Origin: Micrococcus sp.
GTDB lineage: Bacteria > Actinomycetota > Actinomycetes > Actinomycetales > Micrococcaceae
DNA length: 64,000 nt
NCBI GenBank assembly: GCA_029961105.1
Contig: JASBVO010000003.1
Coordinates: 186,001-250,000, forward strand
Direction: 5' to 3'
Part shown: positions 17,371 to 26,997 of the stretch, piece after piece
Numbering within the stretch: the stretch's first letter is position 1
Layout: every line of letters begins with the position of its first letter
Made by a program: the position numbers and the translations under genes
The notes under the pieces: model-generated
Database searches by the model: none
Told to the model about the DNA's origin: nothing
The model's input: the letters and a program-made list of their open reading frames with translations, nothing else

Positions 17371-17661
17371 TCAGGGCTCCTTGTCGGGGTCGGGGGTGGC
17401 CGGTGTGTGAGTGTCCGGCACGGGGGTCAGATGGGCCGCCCGGGGGTGTGGGTGCTCCCCGGCGCCCTGTGCGGCCTGCACGAGCAGGCCGGCCCGGTGG
17501 GCGTTGAGGATCGACTGGACGGTGTCGATGTCCTCCGCGGCGGTGTGGGACCGGCCGGTGATCATGGTGACCACGCAACTGGTGCCGTTAGCGCGGATCT
17601 CCTCGATGAGGTCCGGGTTCAGCCCGAACCGGTCACCGCGCAGCGTGGTCAGCAGGATCAT
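17371..17661 (-). CDS. flbD: FlbD-family flagellar protein
   Basis: 96 residues. It begins MILLTTLRGDRFGLNPDLIEEI and contains TMITGRSHTAAEDIDTVQSIL, matching the small FlbD/SwrD family that stands between flgE and motA/fliL in Gram-positive flagellar operons. In Bacillus SwrD supports motor power. The C-terminal 35 residues are a Pro/His-rich extension. Confidence 0.9.
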   Translation of the reverse strand: MILLTTLRGDRFGLNPDLIEEIRANGTSCVVTMITGRSHTAAEDIDTVQSILNAHRAGLLVQAAQGAGEHPHPRAAHLTPVPDTHTPATPDPDKEP

Positions 17662-17676
17662 GGTGGACTACCGGCC

Positions 17677-18510
17677 TCAGCGCTTGAGGTTGGTGAGCTC
17701 GGAGAGGACCTCGTCCGAGGTGGTCACGATCCGTGCGGAGGCCTGGAAGCCGCGCTGGGCCATGATGAGGTTGGTGAACTCCTTGGACAGGTCGGTATTG
17801 GAACCCTCCAGGATGCCGGAGGCCAGGGCGCCGAAGCCGTTCTCACCGGGAGCGCCGAGGGCGGGCTGGCCAGAGTTGGCGGTGACGCGGTATCCGGAAG
17901 CCCCGACCTTCTCCAGGCCAGACGGGTTGGTGAAACTGGCCAGGGCCACCTGGCCGATCGCGCGCACGTCACCGTTGGCGAACACGCCGTTGATGGTGCC
18001 GTCCTGGGCGATGGAGAAGCCCTCGATGGTGCCGTCAGTGGGGATCGTCAACGGCGTCAGGGCTGTACCGGGCTCCACGACACCGTTTGCGTTGGCAGTC
18101 CAGCCGTTGAGCTGGGCGCCGTCGGCCGTGACGAGATTGCCCGCCGCGTCCACGCTGAAGCCGCCGGCACGGGTGTAGAGCTGGTCATCGCCCTTGCTGA
18201 CGACGAAGAAGCCGTTCCCGCCGATCATCAGGTCGGTGGCCCGGCCGGTGGACATCATGGCGCCGGCGGACTGGTCCGTGGTGATGGCGGCGGTGCGCAC
18301 GCCCAGCCCCACCTGGGCCGGGTTGGTGCCGCCCAGTCCGGTGCCGGGGGCTCCGGCGTTCTGCTCCATCTGGGACAGGGTGTCCTGGAACGTGACGGCG
18401 GAGGCCTTGAAGCCGGTGGTGTTGACGTTGGCGATGTTGTTCGCGGTGGTGTCCAGCATCTGCTGGTGGGCGCTCATGCCGGAGACGCCGGTGTTCAGGG
18501 AGCGGAGCAT
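17677..18510 (-). CDS. flgE: Flagellar hook protein FlgE
   Basis: 277 residues. Axial-protein termini: SLNTGVSGMSAHQQMLDTTA with ANNIANVNTTGF at the N-terminus, and NTDLSKEFTNLIMAQRGFQA at the C-terminus. NGFFVV near residue 95 is also typical. The protein is shorter than many FlgE and close to FlgG in length, but position between flgD and flbD fits the hook gene. With no flgF or flgG in the window, it may also serve as distal rod. Confidence 0.9.
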   Translation of the reverse strand: MLRSLNTGVSGMSAHQQMLDTTANNIANVNTTGFKASAVTFQDTLSQMEQNAGAPGTGLGGTNPAQVGLGVRTAAITTDQSAGAMMSTGRATDLMIGGNGFFVVSKGDDQLYTRAGGFSVDAAGNLVTADGAQLNGWTANANGVVEPGTALTPLTIPTDGTIEGFSIAQDGTINGVFANGDVRAIGQVALASFTNPSGLEKVGASGYRVTANSGQPALGAPGENGFGALASGILEGSNTDLSKEFTNLIMAQRGFQASARIVTTSDEVLSELTNLKR

Positions 18511-18614
18511 GGTGTGCCTTCCTGGAAGTGATCGGTGGGGGTGATCGGTGATCTGATCGGTGACGTGTGACGGGGGCTGGGTGGCTGGGGTGGTGTGCGG
18601 TTCAGGTGTCGGCG

Positions 18615-19073
18615 TCAGTCGTCGCCGGCGGTGCGGGCGGCCAGGGCGGTGACCTGGCCGAGGGTGACGGTGTGGGCGCCGCCGTCGATCTCGACGAGGG
18701 CCTGCCCGTCCTGGAACACCGCGCCGGTGACGGTGCCGGAGGCGGCGACGGCGTCGGTGCCGAGCCAGTCCACCTGGTGGCCGATGAGACTGGCGGCGGT
18801 GGACATGGACCCCGCCGCGGCCTGGGTCTGCAGCGTCTGGGAGATGCCGTTGAGGGTCTCGGTCATGGACAGCTGGGCTGCCTGGGAGACCATCTGGTTG
18901 GTGTCCATGGGCGAGGACGGGTCCTGGTTCTGCAGCTGGGTGACGAGCAGCTTCAGGAAGACCTGCTGGTTCATCTCCTGGGCCGGGCCGGTATCGGCCT
19001 GCCGCGCCTGGCGGGCGGCGTCCAGGGAGATGGTCGGCGCGCCCCCGGTCACGGCGGTGATGGGATCGGGCAT
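18615..19073 (-). CDS. flgD: Flagellar hook-cap protein FlgD
   Basis: 152 residues. Conserved N-terminal block QQVFLKLLVTQLQNQDPSSP with MDTNQMVSQAAQLSMTE; the C-terminal domain is short, so this is a minimal FlgD acting as scaffold for hook polymerisation. A CCTATGC (GCATAGG on this strand) lies at 19209-19215, within the 3-prime flank of fliK, and may mark its promoter. Confidence 0.93.
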   Translation of the reverse strand: MPDPITAVTGGAPTISLDAARQARQADTGPAQEMNQQVFLKLLVTQLQNQDPSSPMDTNQMVSQAAQLSMTETLNGISQTLQTQAAAGSMSTAASLIGHQVDWLGTDAVAASGTVTGAVFQDGQALVEIDGGAHTVTLGQVTALAARTAGDD

Positions 19074-19228
19074 CGCGGGCTCCTTCGGTTCGTGCTGCTC
19101 GGTGGGTGGTTCTGGGATGGTTCTGGGATGGTTCTGGGGTGGTTTCGGGGTGCTGCCGGGCGGGTACTGCGTGGTCCGGGCTGCCTGGACGGTCAGCTAC
19201 CCGAGGGTCCTATGCAACGAGTTCGCGG

Positions 19229-20992
19229 TCAGGCGTACACGTCCAGTCCGGCACCCGGTTCCCCCGGTCCGGTCCGGGGTCCCTCGCCCGGACCGTCGGC
19301 CTCGGGGCTTCCGATCCCGACGTCGGCCGGCACCCGGTCCGTCCGGCCACCGGCCCGGTCCCCGGCACCGGCCCCGGCGCCCTGCCCCGCTCCGGCGCCG
19401 GTTCCCGGCTGGCCGGACTGCTCGCGGCCAGTGGACTGGTCCCGGTTCCCGGCGAGGTCGAGGGTCACGCCGCTGCCGGTGGCGGCCAGCTCGCGGCGCA
19501 GCTCACCCAGGACCGCGCGCAGGTTCTCCCGGCCGGCCTCGGTGGCGGCCGAGATCTCCAGGCGCACGACGCCGTCCCGGGCCATGGCCTCCAGCGTCAC
19601 CGGCCCCAGCGACTCGGGGCTGATCCGGATGGTAGCCAGGTGGGTGCCGTCGGGCAGGGTGGTGGCCCGGCCGGCGGCCTGGACCACCGGGGTCGTCAAC
19701 TGCTGCACCGTCCAGGCCCGCATGGCCGGGGTCGGCGCGGGGGCCGCATCGGTCGCGGCGCCCGGGGCGGAGCCGAGTGGGGCCGAGGGGACCGGGGCCG
19801 GCGGGGACAGGGCCGGACCCGCTGCCGGTGCCGCCGGACCGGCGGTCGACGGCGCGGAGGAGACTGCGGGAGATGTGGCGGTCGGCGCACCCGTTGACTC
19901 GGCGGGTGCTGTTGCGGCGGAGGCCGTGGCCGCGCCGGTGGTGGATCCCGCGCCGGTGGTGGACCCCGCGGCAACGGTGTTGCTCGCGGGGTCCCCCGTG
20001 ATGCCCGCGCGGATGCCTGCGGTTCCCCCGTTCAGACCCGCGGTCCCCGCGGGCAGACCAGTGGTCCCTGCGGGCAGGCCCACGCCCGCAGCAGCGCGCC
20101 CGCCCGCGGGATGGGGGGCCACCCCCGCGGGGGCTCCCAGCCCCGGTCCGGAAGGAGCCGCACCGGACGGCACGGTTCCCGGAGCAACGCCAGGTGCCGC
20201 GGCGCCGGACATGGCGGCACCGGAGGCGGCCGCGTCGCCGGGGACGCCTCCGCTCGTGCCGACTCCGAAGTACGTGCTGCCCCACTGGGTCGCCCCGGAG
20301 GGCACACTGCCGGCCGGGGCGGTGCCCGTCTCCGCAGGCCCACCCGTCGTGCCGGTCGCCGCGGCGTCGTCGTCGCCGGCGCCCGCCGTTATGGATCCGG
20401 GTTCGTGTTCACCCCACCGGTGGGCCGGTGTGCGCGAGGGGTCGAAGCTCACGCTGCTCCCCTGCCCCGACGAACCCGTCCCCGGCACGATGACCTGGGC
20501 CGCAACCGCCCCGGCGTCGGAGCCCGGCAGATCGCCGCCCGTGGTCACGTCCTCCGGCGTACGTCCGGTCGTGGCCTCGGCCGTCGTCCCGCGTGCGGGC
20601 TCCCCGGTGAGGGCGCTGCCCGCCGCGGTCGGCCCACCGGCCGCAGTAGCCTTGGCACCCGGGACACCGGCGGGCGTGGTTCTCGCGCCGTGCGCGGGCG
20701 CGTTCGACTGATGGACCGCACCGGCGGGCGTGGTTCCCGCGCCGCGCTCGGGCGCGTTCGGCTGACGGATCGCACCGGCCGGCGTCGTTCCGGAGCCGCG
20801 CTCGGGGGTGCCGGCAGTGCCGGACCCGCGGGACGAGGCGGCCGGCGTCGCCTGGCGCAACGCCTCGGCGAAGCCGCCCGCCGGGGCGCTGCCGCGCGTC
20901 GGGACGGCCGGGTACGGCGACGACCCCGGGGCCACGCTCCGGGACTGATGCGGGCCGCCGGCGAACATCCGGTCCAGGGCCGGGTTGATCAC
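19229..20992 (-). CDS. fliK: Flagellar hook-length control protein FliK
   Basis: 587 residues. About 400 residues of Ala/Gly/Thr/Pro-rich low complexity act as the ruler; the C-terminal Flg_hook domain at about 435-530 (HLATIRISPESLGPVTLEAM, VVRLEISAATEAGRENL) signals the FlhB export switch. The long disordered part is built from repeated GTTPAG-like blocks. It overlaps the upstream NlpC/P60 gene by 4 bp. Confidence 0.92.
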   Translation of the reverse strand: MINPALDRMFAGGPHQSRSVAPGSSPYPAVPTRGSAPAGGFAEALRQATPAASSRGSGTAGTPERGSGTTPAGAIRQPNAPERGAGTTPAGAVHQSNAPAHGARTTPAGVPGAKATAAGGPTAAGSALTGEPARGTTAEATTGRTPEDVTTGGDLPGSDAGAVAAQVIVPGTGSSGQGSSVSFDPSRTPAHRWGEHEPGSITAGAGDDDAAATGTTGGPAETGTAPAGSVPSGATQWGSTYFGVGTSGGVPGDAAASGAAMSGAAAPGVAPGTVPSGAAPSGPGLGAPAGVAPHPAGGRAAAGVGLPAGTTGLPAGTAGLNGGTAGIRAGITGDPASNTVAAGSTTGAGSTTGAATASAATAPAESTGAPTATSPAVSSAPSTAGPAAPAAGPALSPPAPVPSAPLGSAPGAATDAAPAPTPAMRAWTVQQLTTPVVQAAGRATTLPDGTHLATIRISPESLGPVTLEAMARDGVVRLEISAATEAGRENLRAVLGELRRELAATGSGVTLDLAGNRDQSTGREQSGQPGTGAGAGQGAGAGAGDRAGGRTDRVPADVGIGSPEADGPGEGPRTGPGEPGAGLDVYA

Positions 20993-21861
20993 GCGCCCAC
21001 CCCCGCCAGCTGCTCGAACGCCGCGCGCGTGGAGACGCCCGTGGATGCGCTCGCCGGGCTCACGCTGACCCCCGTCGCGTGGGACCCGGAAGATCCTGAG
21101 GGGACCACACGGCGGATGGTGTCGATGTCGTCCCAGGAGTACAGCGGCCGGATGGAGACGTTCTCCCCGGGCCGCGGGGCGTGCAGGATCTTGTTGTCCC
21201 CCAGGTAGATCGCGATGTGCGAGCCGTTGCGCATCCCCAGCAGGTCCCCGGGCCGGGCCTGGGCCAGCGAGGCGACCTCGGTGCCCATCTTCGCCTGGTC
21301 GCGCGCGACGCGCGGCATGGAGACGCCGAGCTCCTTCATCACGTACTTGACCAGCCCAGAGCAGTCGAAGCCCTGGGACGGGGAGTTGCCGCCCCAGACG
21401 TAGCGCACGCCGAGGTGCTTGCGGGCGGACTGCACGATGCGGTCGCCGAAGTCCGAGCCGCCGCCGGAGCCGGCGGCGCCGGTGCCGCTGACGGCGCCCG
21501 CCCCGGTGGTGCCGCCGGCCCCGGTGGAGGTCCCGACGCCGGTGCTCGCCCCGGCGCCCGGTGTTCCGGAGCCGGATGTACCGGAACCCGAGGTGCCAGA
21601 ACCAAAAGCACCGGAACCCGGGGTGGAGGGCGCGGCGGCGGACCCCTGGGCGAGCGCCTCGTCCAGGACGGCCGAGAAGTCACCGGTGCTCCCCAGGACG
21701 CCGCCGGCCAGCGAGCCGGAGTCCGTCCAGGAACCGGCCGATGCGGCAGTGGTGAGCCCGGTGGCCGCGGCCGGGGACCCCGCCCAGGCCGGGCGGGCGG
21801 ACAGGGTCACGATGGTGGACTGGATCTGCGCGATCCGGGTCTCGACGGCCTCGATGCTCAT
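20989..21861 (-). CDS. NlpC/P60 peptidoglycan hydrolase of the flagellar operon
   Basis: 290 residues. Residues 1-70 resemble no known enzyme; 75-135 are a Gly/Ser/Thr linker; the NlpC/P60 domain covers about 136-255 with Cys167 (FDCSG), His215 (GSHIAIYL) and His227 (LHAPRPG) as the expected catalytic residues. No Sec signal is evident, which would fit export by the flagellar apparatus itself. It overlaps fliJ and fliK by 4 bp each, and probably opens the wall for the rod, the job done by FlgJ elsewhere. Confidence 0.9.
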   Translation of the reverse strand: MSIEAVETRIAQIQSTIVTLSARPAWAGSPAAATGLTTAASAGSWTDSGSLAGGVLGSTGDFSAVLDEALAQGSAAAPSTPGSGAFGSGTSGSGTSGSGTPGAGASTGVGTSTGAGGTTGAGAVSGTGAAGSGGGSDFGDRIVQSARKHLGVRYVWGGNSPSQGFDCSGLVKYVMKELGVSMPRVARDQAKMGTEVASLAQARPGDLLGMRNGSHIAIYLGDNKILHAPRPGENVSIRPLYSWDDIDTIRRVVPSGSSGSHATGVSVSPASASTGVSTRAAFEQLAGVGA

Positions 21862-22271
21862 CGCGAATCACCCGCCCGGTGGTGCGCTGTGGAGGCGAGC
21901 TCGTCGAGCACCTGCTGCTCGGCCTTGCCCGCGAGTGCGCGCAGCTTCATCTCGTGCCGGTCCCGGAGCAGTTCGGCGCTGCGGCGGGCCTGCACGGCCA
22001 GCAACAGGGCCTGCTCCGCGGCCTGCACCTCGCCGGCGGCCACGGCCTGGGCGGACCGGATCTCGGCGAGCTGTCCGGCGGCGGCGGCGCGGGCGATGCC
22101 GGCGGCGGCCAGTACGTTGGCTCCCCCGAACTCCTCCAGCAGGGCGCGCTCGTCGGCGGCGCGGCGCTGTTCGGCGGTGGCGTGCCGCTGGGCGTCGGCC
22201 AGCCGGCCCGCGGCCTGGTCCTCCTGGATCTGGCGGACGCGCAGCAGGGACGTGAGGCGGAACCCGGCCAT
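21858..22271 (-). CDS. fliJ: Flagellar export chaperone FliJ
   Basis: 137 residues, almost wholly coiled coil, starting MAGFRLTSLLRVRQIQEDQA as is typical of FliJ. It links FliI to the export gate. Its ATG overlaps the fliI stop (TGATG). Identity rests on coiled-coil structure, length and position. Confidence 0.9.
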   Translation of the reverse strand: MAGFRLTSLLRVRQIQEDQAAGRLADAQRHATAEQRRAADERALLEEFGGANVLAAAGIARAAAAGQLAEIRSAQAVAAGEVQAAEQALLLAVQARRSAELLRDRHEMKLRALAGKAEQQVLDELASTAHHRAGDSR

Positions 22272-23731
22272 CAGGCGCTCCTTCCATCAGTTGAGGTCGT
22301 CGTCTCCGGGCTCAGCAGCCCGGCGAGTCCGCCCAACCGGGACCACGCCTCGGGCAGGGCGGTGGAGTCCTCCATGCTCTGGCGCAGGAAGGCATCCACG
22401 TGGGGCCGCGCGGCGAGGGCGGCATCGGCCAGGGGCCGGGTGCCGGGCACGTAGGCGCCGACGTCGATCAGGTCCTGGACCTCTCGCTGCTCGGCCATCG
22501 CCCGGCGCACCGCCGTGATGTTCGCCTTGTCCACCGGCCCCGTCACGGCGGAGGCGCAGCGGGAGATGGAGGCGAGCACGTCGATGGACGGGAAGTGCCC
22601 GGCCACGGCCAGCCGCCGGTCCAGCACCAGGTGCCCGTCCAGGATGGAGCGGGCGGAGTCGGCCACGGGGTCGTTGTGGTCGTCGCCGTCCACCAGGACG
22701 GTGTAGATCCCGGTGACCGAGCCGGCCCGGTCCGTGCCGGCGCGCTCGAGCAGCTGGGCGAGCAGGGAGAACGTGGACGGCGGGTAGCCGCGCGTGGCCG
22801 GCGGCTCCCCGGCGGAGAGTCCGATCTCGCGCTGGGCCATGGCCACGCGGGTCAGTGAGTCCATCATGAGCACGGCGTGGCGACCCTCGTCGCGGAAGTG
22901 CTCGGCGATCCGGGTGGCAGTGAACGCGGCCTTGCGGCGCATCATGGCCGGCTCGTCGCCGGTGGCCACGACCACCACGGAGCGGGCCAGCCCCTCGGGG
23001 CCGAGGTCGTCGTCGAGGAAGCCGCGGACCTCGCGGCCGCGCTCCCCCACCAGCGCGATGACGGACACCTCGGCGTCCGTGCCGCGGGCGATCATCGACA
23101 GCAGCGAGGACTTGCCCACGCCCGAGCCCGCGAACAGGCCGATGCGCTGGCCACGGCCCAGGGCGGTGAAGGTGTCCACGGCGCGCACGCCGGTGCCGAG
23201 CTGCTCGGTGACCGGCGCCCGGTCCAGGGCGTGCGGGGCGGCGCGGTGCGCGGGCACCAGCCGGATGCCGGTGATCGGCCCCTTGCCGTCGATCGGCCGG
23301 CCCAGGGCGTCGATGACGCGGCCGATGAGCCCGTCGCCCACCGGCACCTCTCCCCCGCGGTGCGCCAGGGTCACGGGCGTGCCGGCCGCGGGCGCCCAGC
23401 CGTCGGCCAGGGGCATCACGGTGGCCTCGGTGCGGTTCACGGCCACCACCTCGGCCTCGACGCCGGCCGGTCCGGCGGGCGTGCCGGAGCGGCCGGGCTG
23501 ACCGGGGCCCACGGGGCCGCCGACGGTCACCACGTCCCCGACGGCCACGGGAAGTCCGCCGATGACCGCCCGCAGTCCCTGCGTGGCCACGACGGTCCCG
23601 CGGGCCACGGGAGCCGCCAGGAGCGCGGCCTCGCTCAGCCGATGGTCGAATCCCCTCGCCGTCATGATCTGCATCGCTCTGGCCTCCCTCATCATGATCT
23701 GTGCGGACATGCCCTGCGCGATGAGGTTCAT
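22271..23731 (-). CDS. fliI: Flagellum-specific ATPase FliI
   Basis: 486 residues. F1-beta-like ATPase that drives substrate unfolding for export. Walker A AGSGVGKSS at about 201-209, Walker B-type VLMMDSLTR near 290, GEPPATRGYPPSTFSLLAQL near 310, and the C-terminal domain with RRAMAEQREVQDL. I kept the ATG at 23731, which overlaps the fliH stop (ATGA); the first 28 residues are unusually Met-rich, so later starts are possible. Confidence 0.96.
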   Translation of the reverse strand: MNLIAQGMSAQIMMREARAMQIMTARGFDHRLSEAALLAAPVARGTVVATQGLRAVIGGLPVAVGDVVTVGGPVGPGQPGRSGTPAGPAGVEAEVVAVNRTEATVMPLADGWAPAAGTPVTLAHRGGEVPVGDGLIGRVIDALGRPIDGKGPITGIRLVPAHRAAPHALDRAPVTEQLGTGVRAVDTFTALGRGQRIGLFAGSGVGKSSLLSMIARGTDAEVSVIALVGERGREVRGFLDDDLGPEGLARSVVVVATGDEPAMMRRKAAFTATRIAEHFRDEGRHAVLMMDSLTRVAMAQREIGLSAGEPPATRGYPPSTFSLLAQLLERAGTDRAGSVTGIYTVLVDGDDHNDPVADSARSILDGHLVLDRRLAVAGHFPSIDVLASISRCASAVTGPVDKANITAVRRAMAEQREVQDLIDVGAYVPGTRPLADAALAARPHVDAFLRQSMEDSTALPEAWSRLGGLAGLLSPETTTSTDGRSA

Positions 23732-24330
23732 GCGAGCCCTCCTCGGGCGTAGTCCTGGATGCGGTCCAGGGCGTCCTCGAGGCCGGCCTCGAGCCAGCCG
23801 TCCTGGTACAGGGCCACCCCGCCGCCGGGCGGCAGGGTGGAGTCGGCCTGGATCGCGACGCCGGCCGGCAGCTCCGTGCCCTCCTGCGCCGCGCGCAGGG
23901 CGTCCGGGTGCAGGCGGATGGTGTGCACGGGGGCGGGCGTGGGCGCGGTGAGGGCCCGGCGGATCACGGCCCGGGCGGCCACGGAAGCATCGGTCAGCTC
24001 GGCGCCGAGGATGATGGCGGCCACCCGGCAGGCGACCTCGAAGACCTGGTCCTCCGCGTCGTCGAGACCCTGGCCCATGGACTCGGTGAGCCCAGCGGCG
24101 GCCCGCTCCAGCGCGGCCAGGGCGCCGTCGATGCGCTCGCGGTGGGCGCGCAGCGCGCGCTCGTGCTCGGCCTGGCGGGCCTCCTCAAGGGCGTCGGCGT
24201 GCCCCTGGGCGGCCTTGAGGCCGTCCACGTAGCCGCGGGCGCGGCCCTCGATGACGGCGGCGTCCACCACGGGCGGGGAGACCACGGCCACGGGCACGGC
24301 GTAGTACCTCGGGGTGTAGGTCTCAGACAT
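23728..24330 (-). CDS. fliH: Flagellar assembly protein FliH
   Basis: 200 residues. Central coiled coil (GYVDGLKAAQGHADALEEAR, AEHERALRAHRERIDGALAA) followed by a globular domain ending WLEAGLEDALDRIQDY. FliH dimers regulate FliI. It overlaps fliG by 8 bp and fliI by 4 bp. Confidence 0.9.
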   Translation of the reverse strand: MSETYTPRYYAVPVAVVSPPVVDAAVIEGRARGYVDGLKAAQGHADALEEARQAEHERALRAHRERIDGALAALERAAAGLTESMGQGLDDAEDQVFEVACRVAAIILGAELTDASVAARAVIRRALTAPTPAPVHTIRLHPDALRAAQEGTELPAGVAIQADSTLPPGGGVALYQDGWLEAGLEDALDRIQDYARGGLA

Positions 24331-25339
24331 ACTCGTCCTCCTCCTCGTCCTGCGTGGTCAGCACCAGCTCGCCGGCGCCCTCCAGCTCTCGGACCTGGCG
24401 CACCACCTCGCCGCGGGCCTCCTCGACCTCGGAGGCGCGCAGCCGGGGGGTCGCGGCGATCTCCTGGTCGAGGGCCTCCACGTTGCGGGAGGACATGTTC
24501 GCGCGGATCTTGTCCTCCAGGGCCGGAGTGGCCCCGCGCAGCGCCCTGGCCAGCACGTCCATCCGGACGTTGCGCAGCACGATCTGCAGGGAGCGGTCGT
24601 CGACTTTGACGAGGTCGGCGAAGGTGAACATCAGGTTCCGCACCTCCGCGCCGAGCTCCGGGTCGGTGGCGGTCATGTACTCCAGCACACCGCGCTCGGT
24701 GGCGCTGTCGGCCCGGTTGACGATCTCCACCAGGGACTGCACGCCGCCGATGGCGGCCTGCTCGCGGGCGGTGGCCACCGAGGAGACCCGGGACTTCAGG
24801 ATCTCGGCGGTCACCCGCACCGCCTCGGTGGACGGGGTGCCCATGGTGGCGATGCGGAAGGCCACCCCGTTGCGCACGGGCTCGTCCAGCCCGGACAGCA
24901 CGGCGGAGGCGGTGCGCGGGTCCAGGTTGGACAGCACCACGGCCTGGATCTGCGGGGTCTCCTCCTGGATGAGCGCCAGGATCTGTGTGGCGTCCATGGT
25001 GTCCAGGAACTCGAAGGCCTTGCCGGCCAGCACGCCGGCGGCCCGGTCCATGACATCCCCCGCCTTGTCCTCGCCGAAGGCCCCGGAGATGAGCCGGCGG
25101 GCCAGGTGGGCGCCGCCGCGCACGGGGACGCGGCCGGAGTCCACCATGACGGCCAGCTCGTCCATCACGGCGTCCACGGTCTCGGGCGCGGCGACCTTCA
25201 TCCGCATGATCTCCGCGGAGACCTCGTGGGCCTCGTCCTCGCTGAAGTGGCTCATCACTTCGGAGGCCACGGCCGGATCCAGGTCCATCAGCAGCACGGC
25301 GACCTTCTGCACGCCGGTCAGGGGCACCTCGGCCTTCAT
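24323..25339 (-). CDS. fliG: Flagellar motor switch protein FliG
   Basis: 338 residues, full length. N-terminal MS-ring-binding domain (LTGVQKVAVLLMDLDPAVAS), middle ARM domain with the EHPQ-like segment replaced by QEETPQIQAVVLSNLDP, and C-terminal torque helix (MFTFADLVKVDDRSLQIVLRN). It forms the cytoplasmic face of the rotor contacting FliF, FliM and MotA. Overlaps fliF by 4 bp. Confidence 0.97.
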   Translation of the reverse strand: MKAEVPLTGVQKVAVLLMDLDPAVASEVMSHFSEDEAHEVSAEIMRMKVAAPETVDAVMDELAVMVDSGRVPVRGGAHLARRLISGAFGEDKAGDVMDRAAGVLAGKAFEFLDTMDATQILALIQEETPQIQAVVLSNLDPRTASAVLSGLDEPVRNGVAFRIATMGTPSTEAVRVTAEILKSRVSSVATAREQAAIGGVQSLVEIVNRADSATERGVLEYMTATDPELGAEVRNLMFTFADLVKVDDRSLQIVLRNVRMDVLARALRGATPALEDKIRANMSSRNVEALDQEIAATPRLRASEVEEARGEVVRQVRELEGAGELVLTTQDEEEDEYV

Positions 25340-26997
25340 GCCAGCTCCTTCGCTTCCATCATGGCGCGCATCATCTCGGCGGTCCGGGCCGGGTCCGTCG
25401 CGGCGGCGTGGTGCACGCGCTCCGCGGCGGAGGTGCCCTCGGCCAGCGGCTCGACGGGCAGCACCGGCGGGGTGGCCACGGCCTGGATGGCCTGGGTGGC
25501 CGGCTCGGCGGGCAGCACCGGCAGCTCACCGGTGGCGGGGCCGGTGGAGCGGTCCAGCAGGGCCGGCGGCGGGGTGGTCTCGCCCAGGTCCTCCAGGGTC
25601 TCCACGGTGCGGCGCCGGCGCAGGATCAGCCAGGCGACGAAGCCCGCCAGCACCAGGGCGCCGATGGACCCGTAGATGATCAGGTCCCGGGTCAGGGCGT
25701 CCTTGGCGGCCTGGGCCTCGGCCGCGGCAGCCGCTTCCAGGGCCTCCTGCGCCTCGGTGGCGGTGGCGGTGGAGAACGGGACGATCTCCACGGTCACGGT
25801 GTCCCCGCGCGCGGCGTCCACCCCGGCGGCGGTGGAGACCAGGTCGGTGATCTGCGCCTGGGTCAGTCCGCCCGCAGCGGCCGTGTCCACGGCCACCGCG
25901 ACGGTCTGGCGCTCGACCTCACCGGCCGGCGTCGTGGTGGAGGTGGTGGTCTTGTCCACGGCGTTGGTGCGGGACTCGGACTCGGAGGTGTACTCGCCCG
26001 CGGCGCCGGCCTCCACGGCGGTGTTGGCCACGTTGTCCGGGCCGAGCACGCCGGCCCCGCCCGGGGCGCCGCTGCCGGTGTAGTCCTCGGTGGAGGTCTG
26101 CTCGCTGAGCGCCTGCACGCCGCCCGCGGGGGTGGCGAACTCCTCGGAGACGGTCTCGGAGGAGGACCGGGTGGTCTGCACGGTGGCGGCCACGGTCGCA
26201 TTGCCCGGGCCCACGAGGTTGTCCAGCACCTTCTGCACGTTGGCGGTCACGACGGCGGAGCGTTCCCCGTCGCCGCCGGCGAGCTCGACCGGCCCCTCGC
26301 CCACGGCGGAGAGCACCTTGCCGGTGGAGTCGACGACGGCCACGTTGGTGGGGTCCATGCCCTGGACGGAGGCGCTGGCCAGGTGCACGATCGCCTCGAC
26401 CTGGCGGGTGTCCAGCCCGCCGCGGGGGGCGGAGACGAACACGGAGGCAGTGGGCTCGCCCTGCTCGGCGGCGAAGACGGTCTCCTCGGGGATGGCCAGC
26501 TTCACGGAGGCCTGCTCCACGCCGTCCATCTGGCTGATGGTGGCGGCCAGTTCGCCCTCGATGGCGCGCTTGTAGGTGGTGTCCTGCTGGAACTCCGAGG
26601 AGGTGATGCCGACCTCGTCGAGCAGAGCGTAGCCGGTGCCGCCCCCGGTGGGCAGGCCGGCCGCGGCGGCGGCGAGGCGCTGGTCGTAGACGGACTCGTC
26701 CGGCACCAGCACCGTGGTGCCGCCGTCGGTGAGCTCGTAGTCGACGCCGGAGGACTTCAGCTGCTCCACCACGGCGGCGGCGTCCGTGGAGGACAGGCCG
26801 GTGAACAGCGGGGACATGCTCGGCTTGGACAGCTGCGTGGCCGCGAGGATGCCGCCGGCGACCAGCGCCACGGCCAGCAGGGAGGCGATGATCCGCTGGC
26901 CCATGGGCATCGCGGAGAGCTTCTCGGCCAGGGCGCTGAAGCGGCCGCCGGCGGAGCGGCGGCCGGAGGGCAGAGCGGAGGCGGTCATGCTGCTCAT
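25336..26997 (-). CDS. fliF: Flagellar MS-ring protein FliF
   Basis: 553 residues. Two membrane helices (about 36-56 and 455-475) flank a periplasmic ring domain with PLFTGLSSTDAAAVVEQLKS and SSEFQQDTTYKRAIEGELA motifs and the collar region ASVQGMDPTNVAVVDSTGKVL. The C-terminal cytoplasmic tail for FliG binding is retained though enriched in Ala/Pro. Platform on which the export gate and rotor assemble. Confidence 0.97.
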   Translation of the reverse strand: MSSMTASALPSGRRSAGGRFSALAEKLSAMPMGQRIIASLLAVALVAGGILAATQLSKPSMSPLFTGLSSTDAAAVVEQLKSSGVDYELTDGGTTVLVPDESVYDQRLAAAAAGLPTGGGTGYALLDEVGITSSEFQQDTTYKRAIEGELAATISQMDGVEQASVKLAIPEETVFAAEQGEPTASVFVSAPRGGLDTRQVEAIVHLASASVQGMDPTNVAVVDSTGKVLSAVGEGPVELAGGDGERSAVVTANVQKVLDNLVGPGNATVAATVQTTRSSSETVSEEFATPAGGVQALSEQTSTEDYTGSGAPGGAGVLGPDNVANTAVEAGAAGEYTSESESRTNAVDKTTTSTTTPAGEVERQTVAVAVDTAAAGGLTQAQITDLVSTAAGVDAARGDTVTVEIVPFSTATATEAQEALEAAAAAEAQAAKDALTRDLIIYGSIGALVLAGFVAWLILRRRRTVETLEDLGETTPPPALLDRSTGPATGELPVLPAEPATQAIQAVATPPVLPVEPLAEGTSAAERVHHAAATDPARTAEMMRAMMEAKELA

